64,000 nt of DNA, from NCBI RefSeq assembly GCF_040807025.1, contig NC_090952.1:22007068-22071067 (forward strand), given 5' to 3'. The DNA comes from Struthio camelus (taxonomy: Eukaryota; Chordata; Aves; Struthioniformes; Struthionidae). Within the stretch, counting starts at the first letter, position 1. Each line of letters opens with the position of its first letter. The position numbers and the translations under genes are program-made. Under the pieces are notes generated by a model, which searched no databases, was not told the origin of the DNA, and was given only the letters and a program-made list of their open reading frames with translations. Shown one piece after another: positions 22,701-36,800 of the stretch.

Positions 22701-25700
22701 CGCCTGGCCGGGATGAGATGACTCTGCACCCCCCCAGCCTGGCCCCAGCTCAGCGCAGAGCGGAGCAGAGCGCCCAGCCCGACCGAGGAGGGGCGGAGGG
22801 GCTGGCGGCTGCTGCCTACCTGTGAACAGGGCCAGCATGTAGGCCACCAGCTTGTGGAAGGTGAGGTTGTGGTCGAGCTGCTTCCTCAGCGTGCGCCTGC
22901 AGCACTGCACAGAGAGGGGTGAGGGTCGGAGCCGGTCGGCAGCACGGCACAGCGGGCTGCCCATGCCGCCCACGCTGCCCATGCTGCTGTTTGCTGTGCT
23001 GCTGCACTGCCCACGCTGCCCGTGCTGCCCGTGCTGCTGTGCTCCCTGTGCTGCTGCGCTGCCCATGCTGCCCGTGCTGCCCACGCTGCCCATGCTGCTG
23101 TGCTCCCTGTGCTGCTGCACTGCCCACGCTGCCCATGCTGCCCACGCTGCCCGTGCTGCTGTGCTCCCTGTGCTGCTGCGCTGCCCATGCTGCCCATGCT
23201 GCCCGTGCTGCTGTGCTCCCTGTGCTGCTGCACTGCCCATGCTGCCCGTGCTGCCCGTGCTGCTGTGCTCCCTGTGCTGCTGCGCTGCCCATGCTGCCCG
23301 TGCTGCCCACGCTGCCCGTGCTGCTGTGCTCCCTGTGCTGCTGCACTGCCCACGCTGCCCGTGCTGCCCACGCTGCCCATGCTGCTGTGCTCCCTGTGCT
23401 GCTGCGCTGCCCACGCTGCCCGTGCTGCCCACGCTGCCCATGCTGCTGTGCTCCCTGTGCTGCTGCGCTGCCCATGCTGCCCGTGCTGCCCACGCTGCCC
23501 ATGCTGCTGTGCTCCCTGTGCTGCTGCGCTGCCCACGCTGCCCGTGCTGCCCACGCTGCCCATGCTGCTGTGCTCCCTGTGCTGCTGCGCTGCCCACGCT
23601 GCCCGTGCTGCCCACGCTGCCCATGCTGCTGTGCTCCCTGTGCTGCTGCGCTGCCCATGCTGCCCATGCTGCCCATGCTGCCCATGCTGCCCACGCTGCC
23701 CATGCTGCTGTGCTCCCTGTGCTGCTGCGCTGCCCACGCTGCCCGTGCTGCCCATGCTGCTGTGCTCCCTGTGCTGCTGCGCTGCCCATGCTGCCCATGC
23801 TGCCCGTGCTGCTGTGCTCCCTGTGCTGCTGCACTGCCCATGCTGCCCACGCTGCCCATGCTGCTGTGCTCCCTGTGCTGCTGCGCTGCCCATGCTGCCC
23901 GTGCTGCCCACGCTGCCCATGCTGCTGTGCTCCCTGTGCTGCTGCGCTGCCCACGCTGCCCGTGCTGCCCACGCTGCCCATGCTGCTGTGCTCCCTGTGC
24001 TGCTGCGCTGCCCACGCTGCCCGTGCTGCCCACGCTGCCCATGCTGCTGTGCTCCCTGTGCTGCTGCGCTGCCCATGCTGCCCATGCTGCCCATGCTGCC
24101 CACGCTGCCCATGCTGCTGTGCTCCCTGTGCTGCTGCGCTGCCCACGCTGCCCGTGCTGCCCATGCTGCTGTGCTCCCTGTGCTGCTGCGCTGCCCATGC
24201 TGCCCACGCTGCCCATGCTGCTGTGCTCCCTGTGCTGCTGCGCTGCCCATGCTGCCTACGCTGCCCATGCTGCTGTGCTCCCTGTGCTGCTGCACTGCCC
24301 ATGCTGCCCATGCTGCCCGTGCTGCTGTGCTCCCTGTGCTGCTGCACTGCCCATGCTGCCCACGCTGCCCACGCTGCCCATGCTGCTGTGCTCCCTGTGC
24401 TGCTGCGCTGCCCACGCTGCCCGTGCTGCCCACGCTGCCCATGCTGCTGTGCTCCCTGTGCTGCTGCGCTGCCCACGCTGCCCGTGCTGCCCACGCTGCC
24501 CATGCTGCTGTGCTCCCTGTGCTGCTGCGCTGCCCATGCTGCCCATGCTGCCCACGCTGCCCGTGCTGCTGTGCTCCCTGTGCTGCTGCGCTGCCCACGC
24601 TGCTGCACTGCCCATGCTGCCCACGCTGCTGTGCTGCCATGGTGCACTGCCTGCCCTGCCCATGCTGCACGCGCTGCCTGCCCTGCCCACACTGCCACAC
24701 TGCCAGGCTGTGCCACCCCCACTGCCAGTGCTGGCACTCACGGAGCAGGTCCCGCGCAGGAAGGAGAGCAGGTTGCGGCACACGGGCAGCAGGATCAGCA
24801 TGCTGTTGAAGTTGAGGCATTTGGCCGATGCCCGGGCCCACGCCAAGGCGGACTGGGAGAGCAGAGCGGAAGCACGGGGTGAGCGTGGCTGTACCGTGCT
24901 GCAGCGGTTCACGGGGGTACGTTTGCCTGCCCCACACGCTGCCCCACGGGGCTGCCCCCAGCACTGGGCAATGCAGGGCTGGGCTGGAACCAGGACTGGG
25001 ACCGGGACCGGGACTGGGGCTGGAGCCAAGTAATGTTGGGTTGGGGCTGGGCTACCGACTGCGGCTGAAGGATGCTGGACTGGGACTGGGTGGGTGAGTG
25101 GGACACAGTGATATTGTGCTGGGACTGGGACGGGACTGGGACAGAGCGATGCTGGGCTGTGCTGGGACAGGAACTGGGATGGCGTGATGCTGTGCTCGGA
25201 CAGGGACTGCGATGGCACGATGCTGTGCTGGGACGAGACAGGGCTGGGCAAGCGTGATGCTGGGCCTTACCCCGAGGATCTCCCTGGTGTAGAAGTACCG
25301 CTCATCGTGGTTGAAGTACACAAAGTAGTATGTGAAGAGGAAGACGTTGATGCCCAGCCAGACGGCCTGCGGAGGGAAAGCCGAGGGCTTCGCGAGCGCT
25401 GCCCCATGAGGGACCCCGGCCCCCTGCAGCCGAGGCTGGCCCGGCCTCGTCCTGCACCGTGCAGGGCACCAGGACAGCGCAGCTCCTCCTGCTTCCTTAC
25501 GGTTAGAGCCGCAGTGGCATAGACGGGACTCGGGGCCAAAGGTGGGAACAGGCGTGGGAGTCTTGCAAAATAACTGTCTCATGGTCAACAGCGCATCATC
25601 CACACACAAAGAATGAGGAAAGGAAGATAGCGCCAATATCTGCCGGGGCAGCTGGGTTATTGCTCGAGGGAGGGTCCCCAGGCAAAGCAGAGAGGCTGAG

Positions 25701-26808
25701 CACGGCTGGCGATGGGGAAAGGGCTGGGGGGGCAGGGGGGGATTTCGCAGGCTCTTGCCTTTCCCAGCCTTGCTGCCCTGCTTCGCCCCGGCTGCCGGGA
25801 GGTGCCTCCGCGAACCGGGGCTCCCCTGCGAGCGCCGTGGAGCCCGGGTAGGCTCGGACACAGCCGCCCGCTGCCGTACCCGGCCGCGTCGGCGCAGCGT
25901 CCCATTGCAAACGTGTGATTTTCTTTTTTTTTTTTTTGGCAGCGCTCTTAACGCCAGTCTGGCTGAGGTGGAGCGTTAAAAAAATTGAGTGCCATTCAAA
26001 AAACGAAAACAACCGCAGATAAGCTTTCTGCAGCGCTCCCCCCCCCCCCCCCTGGCCCCGATTCGCTAAGCGTTTGCGGGCGGCTGCTGCGACCCGTGCA
26101 CGGCCGGGCGCCGCAGCTCGGCGCGCAGCCCGGCAAACCCCGCGCCCCCAGCAAGCCGCCGCCTGGCACACAAGGATGTCTCCTGCGGCTGCGGGACCTT
26201 CGTGCCGGCGAGGGCCGGCGCGGGACGCGCGTGCTCTCGTGCGAGAAGCGAGCGCAGCTCGGCCTCGCGGCGCCCGCCGGGAAGGATGCGGCCGCCTCTC
26301 CCCGCTTGGCCGGGGTGCTTTGGGGATTTCGGGTGTTCGCGCTCGGATTGGGAAGGGGCGGCCGAGAAATGAGCAATCGCTGCAGGTTGCAGCCAGCAGC
26401 CTGAACGCGAGGACCCGTATTTTCCTTTAATTTAGGTTTCCTTAACACGGGGGCCAAACCCCACCGCTTCGCCGGCTTCCCGCTTTCTCCCCGGGGTCCA
26501 GGTTTTTGTTAAGCAGCAGAGATGTCTGTTCCTCCCTGCAGCAACCCGCAGGCAGGGGATTTTAGGAAGCCCCGAGTCAGGACAGCACTTCAGCCTGGAT
26601 TTACCCCCGAGAGTCTCCAGATCAAGGCTGAGCCTGTCCTTAAGCCATGCCCAAACCTCCTTAAATCCCTCTGACTGCTTCAGCCCCGCCGCGGACCCGG
26701 CGCCCCGAACCCGTCCCTGAAGCCCCTCGCCGGGGAGCGAGCGCGCGCGCGCACGGCACTCACAATCACAGCAGCCGAAAACCAGTGGTTCACCAGCCAG
26801 TTGCCCAT
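19725..26808 (-). CDS. NOX1: NOX1, NADPH oxidase catalytic subunit 1
   Basis: This membrane flavocytochrome passes electrons from cytosolic NADPH through FAD and two hemes to oxygen, making superoxide. It works with p22phox, NOXO1, NOXA1 and Rac. Coding exons: 26764-26808, 25271-25366, 24742-24852, 22820-22904, 22531-22673, 22267-22448, 21811-21943, 21528-21620, 21099-21334, 20856-21018, 20508-20654, 20172-20296 and 19725-19851. Phases agree, giving 561 residues against 564 in human. The start is [11 protein letters not shown]. Heme ligands are H101 and H115 (FHK, AVHT) and H205 and H218 (YTHHLF, VIHG). FAD binding is in HPFTLTS (335-341). NADPH binding uses [20 protein letters not shown] (399-407) and CGP (528-530). 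The C-terminus FYFNKENF is typical of NOX1. NOX2 and NOX3 were considered; [14 protein letters not shown], the C-terminus and the XKRX neighbour favour NOX1. Nothing suggests a broken gene. Confidence 0.97.
22956..24638. repeat. Two-level compound minisatellite filling NOX1 intron 3
   Basis: On the plus strand a segment containing GCTCCCTGTGCTGCTG starts 27 times, from 23041 to 24573. Successive starts are 52, 61, 70 or 79 bases apart (9, 15, 1 and 1 times). Each unit is a near-constant 25-base CTG-rich segment followed by three, four, five or six copies of the nonamer GCTGCCC(A/G)(C/T). Nonamers end in AC, AT or GT, and no GC ending was seen. The array takes up most of the 1,837-base intron between NOX1 coding exons 3 and 4, and a degenerate fringe reaches nearly to the exon 3 donor. 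Stop codons are almost absent on both strands, so very long open frames appear. They are artefacts of composition, not genes. Confidence 0.97.
24975..25255. repeat. Degenerate GGGACTGGGAC-type tandem repeat, NOX1 intron 2
   Basis: Imperfect short repeats built on GGACTGGGAC and GATGCTGTGCTGGGAC fill the middle of NOX1 intron 2. They are more decayed than the intron 3 array and have no clear fixed period. They share the word GCTGTGCT with that array, which may be coincidence. Confidence 0.7.
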
Positions 26809-27320
26809 GCTGCCGGCGGTCCCCGCGCCCGTCCCGCCGCCTCGCCGGCCGCCCCGCGGGTTTTATGGTGCCGCGGCAGCTCGGCCCTGCTGCCGGGGTT
26901 TTCCCCCGGGAGGCCTTTGAGGAAATGCCGAGCGGTTGCAATAGCGGCGCTCCAGGAAGGCAGGGCTGCGCCCCGGCCCCTCAACTGCTCCTGGCTTCCC
27001 GCACCTGCACTACAGCTCATTTCCTCCTTCTTCTGGCGGGGCGAGAGGGTGCTGCTGGGCAGGGCACGACGGGCGGGTGCAGGCTGGCCTCGTGCAGGGG
27101 CACGTCCCCGGGGCCGGTGCCGCTCCCGGGGGGGGGCTCGTGCAGCGCTTGTTTGCTTGGCAGCGGGTCGGCCCGGCCGGGGCGCGGGAGACGCGCGGGG
27201 ACGGCGGCGGCCGCAGCCCGGTGGAGACGGGCGCAGGGCGACGGCTCCTCCCCACGCTCGGGGCATCTCCGGCCCCGCAGCGGCTGGGGTGAGACGCTTC
27301 AGGACGTGGTTGCCCCAAGC
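26809..27320 (-). promoter_or_regulatory. NOX1 upstream region, probable promoter
   Basis: Only about 500 bases separate the NOX1 start codon from the likely end of the XKRX transcript at about 27320. The interval is GC-rich, with a G run near 27130. No TATA box was clear. The NOX1 promoter and 5' untranslated region must lie here unless they overlap the XKRX 3' end. Confidence 0.5.
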
Positions 27321-27337
27321 GGGCAGGTCTCCTCTCT

Positions 27338-27343
27338 TTTATT
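27338..27343 (-). promoter_or_regulatory. XKRX polyadenylation signal
   Basis: TTTATT on the plus strand, AATAAA on the minus strand, about 775 bases past the XKRX stop. The 3' untranslated region between is GC-rich and shows no other feature. Confidence 0.6.
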
Positions 27344-28116
27344 TCTTTGCAGCGGTTTGGCACAAAAACGGCCCCTTTTTAAGGTGGAAACTTGCCGGTG
27401 GCAGGAGGCAAGGGGGGCGAGCCAGTCACGTGCCCCGCTGCGCAGGCAGGAGCCTCCCCGCTTTCCTCGCCATCCTCCCTTTCCGGAGAGAAACGGCAAG
27501 GGGTGAGCAACCAGCCGCTGCCGCCCAGTCCGCCCCGGCCTCCCAGGGCCTGACTGCAGCGGGGCTGAGCACCCTCCGGCCTGGCCCCCAGCACCCGCCA
27601 AACCGGGCTAACCCTCCACATGGGCGCCGGCGGGGTCCCAGCCCGAGTTAGGGCCAGCTGGTCTGGGTGCCGTCCCCGTCCCCGCCGCGGTGCCAGCTCT
27701 CCTTCGCGCGCTCTCCGTTGCGGGATGCTGAGCTGCCGGCGCGCAGCTCCCTCCAGCGCTGGGACGAACAGGCTGCGCGCCGGGCAGCCGAGCCCCCGTC
27801 CCCATGCGAGTCACAACGCTGCCGCCGCGGGGCCGCCCGCATCCCCCCCACCCAAACACGCCGACTCTTGAGCCACAGCCAGGCGTCTTTACCGCCCCAA
27901 GAGGCCGACCAGCGCCGCGGGAGCAGCCTCCTGCTCCCCCGAGGCCGGCGCACCCAAGGGTGCAACGCGGGGCCACGGGAGCCGAGCAGCCCGGGTCCAG
28001 GTCGGCCACCCACCACGGCCCGCCGGAGCCCGGCGCTGTCCGTAAGCGGGCCCGCGTCCCAGCCGGAGAAGCGTCCCAGCCGGGGGGCTGCGGGGCAGCA
28101 CCTGCCCCAGCACGGC

Positions 28117-33165
<5,049 letters not shown>

Positions 33166-33420
33166 CGCGGCCCGGCCCGGCGCGCTCAGCCCCGCCGCGG
33201 CGCCATGCCGGGCTGCAGCGAGAGAAGAGCCGCGCGCTGCGGTGCGGAGCGGTGCGGAGCGGAGCGCCCCCGCCGCACGGCCGCCCCGACGGGCAGCCGC
33301 CGGCCCGGCCGCCGCGCAGGGCCGGGCGGTGCCGCGCCGCGCCGCGCCGGGCGGGGGCGGGCTGCGCCCACGGCGCTCCCGGGCCCGCCCCGCCGGCGGG
33401 GGATGGGGACGGCTGGGGCA
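33166..33420 (-). promoter_or_regulatory. CpG-island promoter of XKRX
   Basis: Very CpG-rich sequence directly upstream of the XKRX start codon, continuous with its GC-rich first exon (from about 32850). No TATA box was seen. Confidence 0.55.
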
Positions 33421-33840
33421 CCCCGCCGGCTCTGGACCCTCCTCCCGGCCGGGACCCCCCCGCCGGGCCTGGGACCCCCCCCCCGCAAGGCCGGACCGTC
33501 TGCCCCAGGACCCCCCCAGCCCCGGACCCGGGACCCCGCTCTGCCTCGCGATCCCCCATCCGCGACCCCCTCCACCCCGCCAGGACCCCTGCTGGGTCTG
33601 GGACCCTCCTCACCCCAGGACCCCCGACCCTGTGCCAAGGGACCCCCCCCGCCCTCCAGCACAGGACTCCCCCACCCCAGCAGGACCTCCTAACTCCAGG
33701 ACATCCGCTGGGGACCCCCCAGTCTGCTCGGGACAACCCCCTGCCGTGGCTGGGCCCCTGCCCTGGGACCCCCTCAGCCATGCCCAGCCTCCCTGCAGCA
33801 CCCACCCTGGGACCCCCCCCACCCTGCAGCCTTAGCCCTG
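33420..33840. repeat. Degenerate GGGACCCCCC-type repeat upstream of XKRX
   Basis: Short irregular repeats on the theme GGGACCC followed by C runs (GGACCCTCC, GGGACCCCCC, AGGACCCCC) recur roughly every 20-40 bases. The strand bias is strong, with C on plus and G on minus. Confidence 0.7.
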
Positions 33841-36800
33841 CCAGCCCCCCATGCCACACTCTGCGCACCCCTAGCCTTAGGGGTGCCCCCTCGGACCCAT
33901 CCCCAATTACCACCTTCCCCCCCCACCATGCCCTGGCTCCATGGCCCAATGGCACCCTAGTAGGTCCCAGCATCCCCAGGGTGCCCCCCAGGGGAGAGGT
34001 GTCAGGTGGCCCTGGGGACGCCGGGGTCCCACGGGGGGCGGGAGGGGATGGCAGTGTGGGTGCCCGCCGTGCCCCCGCCTTGCACCAGCCGCCTGCCAGA
34101 GCGCTTCCTGCACCCGCTACAGCCCGCGGCTCTGGGCCCCAGCCCCGAGGCCCAGCCCTGGGGAGGCACGTGTGGGGCTGGGCCTGGGGGCGCCCGCTGC
34201 CCCGCAGGCTCCCCCCCGGGCACCTGCGGCGGAAAGGCCCCGGCGCCGGGAGCCGGGGCAGAGCGCTGCAGGGAGCTGCAGGGCACGCAGTGAGGTGGGG
34301 GCATTGGGCTGCCTCGCGCCACGGCCCCCGGGCGAGCCCGCACCGGGTAGGAGGAAGCGCGAGCCGTGGGGAATACAACCGCCCGCCGTCCGGGCCGCGG
34401 CAGAGGCCGGTGGGGAGGCTCGGCGGCGCGGTGACCAGCGCGGATCCGGCGCTGCAGGCCTGGGGGGCTGCCTGCTCCCCGTCCCCCAGTGCGTGCCGGG
34501 CTCTGCCTGCCTTTCCCGCAGCGGGAGCTCCTGCAGCCGGCCGCCCCGGTCGCGCGCGCGAGCTCTCCGGCCCCGGCGCGCCGGGCTCCTGGGCCTGGAC
34601 GCGCGCTGGCTTGGCTGCGGGAGACGTGACTCAGGCAAGGAGCGTTTGAGGTCAGCCAATTCGCCCTGTTTTCAGGCGGCCGTCGGTAGCTCGGTGTTCA
34701 TCCTTCCGCAGCCAGGCCAGCTGGGGAGGAGGCGGCTGGCGGCGCTGGGGGCAGAGCCCGAGGTGACGCGGCGTCCCCCGCTCCGCCTGCCCCGAGCGCT
34801 TCGGGAGCTCCTCTCCTCCAACGCACCAAGCTTCACAAGCCCCGCGAGTAGCAGTTGTGCCCGTTTTACTGGGACGGGCTGTTTAGCTTATCCATGGCAG
34901 GGCTGGGGATGAAACCGCCGGAGGCCTTGGGGACGCAGCGAAGGCCACCGTGGCGCTCGCTCCCGCCGCTCCAGCCCGCGCCAACAGGCAGCGCCGGCCT
35001 CAGCTCCTGCTCAGCACTTTTTCCTCCAACTGCACAGCTGCTTCGGGAGCCCACAAAGGCGATGAGCTCACCAGGACCGGCCTGACCGCAGGGGAGGGCA
35101 GGCTCGCGTGTGATCGCTCGGCTCTGCTACGGTAGACGCATATTTTCGAGCTGTTTTTGGAAAACAGCCTCTCCGCAAAGCCCAGCAGGGCAGAGTGCAA
35201 GGGGCAGAGCATCGCTCCGGGCAGCCTGCTCGCCGGCCGGGGCAGCCCCCCAGGGCGGCAGCTTTCCCCCCGGGCCGGCACGTCCTGCCCCCGGGCGCCA
35301 CGGCTGGGGGCCCCGCGCCGCTCGGGAGCGACTGCCGCTGCGGCTGGCCCCGGCACACGGGGCGCTCAGCCGATGACAGCGCACCGCCTGGCGCGGCCGG
35401 CTGCGCCCACGCCTCCTTATTAGCAGCGAGAGCAACCTGCAATCTATACCATTTATGTGATTTCCATTTATACAAATTAAAAGCGGCCCCCAGGAGTCTG
35501 GCAGGTCACCAAGCCTCAGCTGAGTAATTCCCAGGCTCACAGTCATCGCATTTTTAATTTTGTCTTCCCCTGTTCCATGATGAAATATTTTAAGTGCAAT
35601 TGTTTAAGAACAGAAGAATTCCAGTCCTGCGTCTACAAGTCCTGGCACTGTTCAGAGGAATGGATGGATGAAACCTCACAGCGCTTCCCCAGACCAGTTA
35701 TTATCCCATTTTCTGACCCCAGCAGGGCAAGACAGAGGCATGCGCTCTGGTTCACGCCGTGAGTCACCCCTCCAGCCGAAACCTACCTGCCCGGAGCTCA
35801 GCGCTGCCAGCAGCAGACCATAAAAGCATTGCGTCCCCAGATGCTATCAGAAAGCGATTCTGCCCCCGCTGCTTTGCCACTCCCCGTGGCTCGGGGATCG
35901 CAGCCCGTGCCTCTGCCTGCAAGCCGAGCTTGGCTGCAGCGCGGCTGCACGGCAGCCCCTGAACTTGCAGCTGCGGAGCAGCCGCCTGACCCACGCAGCG
36001 GGAGCAGGGGGGACGGCTCAGCGGAGAGACGGAGCGCTCTCAGGCGTTCGCACGCACGGCCGGGATGGATCCCAGGCCAGGCAGCCACGCGCTGCCCGGC
36101 GCCCCGGGAGGTAGCTTTGGCGCTGAGCGGTGCCCTGGGCTGCGGAGCCAAGGTCCAAAAAGGTGAAGTGACCTCCAACATGAGAAAATCTCATGCGAAT
36201 GCAAAGTGCCAAGCAGATGGGAATGGTGGTGACAGCTCTAGGGCCATTTTATAAAGCAAGGATTTTTAGACGGGTTACAGGTTATTTATTATGTTATAGT
36301 AGCACCTAGAAGCTCATGTCTTTTGCAAACCTCACTTTGAGGAGCTGATCTAGATGAGAAAGACAGGATGAAGGAGAAAATGCTATTTTTCTTGCACAGC
36401 CATAGAGCTGCGCTGTGCCCGTGGGTGGCCGGGCTCGGCACACGGTGGCACCTTGCTGCCGGGGTCCTGCCCGCACCTCGCTGTGAGCGCCAGCAGCTCT
36501 CGCGTTCGCGGGTCTCCTGCCGGCTGGGGTTTGCCCAAAGCAGCAGCCCCAAGTCCTGCCACCACACGGGAATTTCAGTTCTCTCGTTTTGGAAAACGCT
36601 GCCTTGTCCTGGAGAGCATCATTAGCTTCATTAGTTTCTTAATCCCCGACTTCATTAGTTTCTTAATGCCAGCGTTCACGCGCTGCAAACACAGGGATGT
36701 GGCAATAGTGGTTACGTGTGAAATGCAGGATTTGCTGCCCAGCTTTTCCAGGCCCTTGCGTGTCCGTGGGACGCAGCGAGGGCATCTGCGTGTGCCGGTC

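Noticed and set aside
22956-24638. CRISPR-like alternation of a constant segment with variable-length spacers
   Set aside because: The spacers are themselves copies of one 9-base unit, there are no cas genes, and the DNA is vertebrate. It is a compound minisatellite.
22695-25033. Open frames of about 470-700 residues on both strands made of Ala/Gln/Gly/Ser or Cys/Pro/Leu repeats
   Set aside because: They are the six translations of one tandem repeat lacking stop triplets. They contain no domain, and both borders fall in NOX1 introns and exons.
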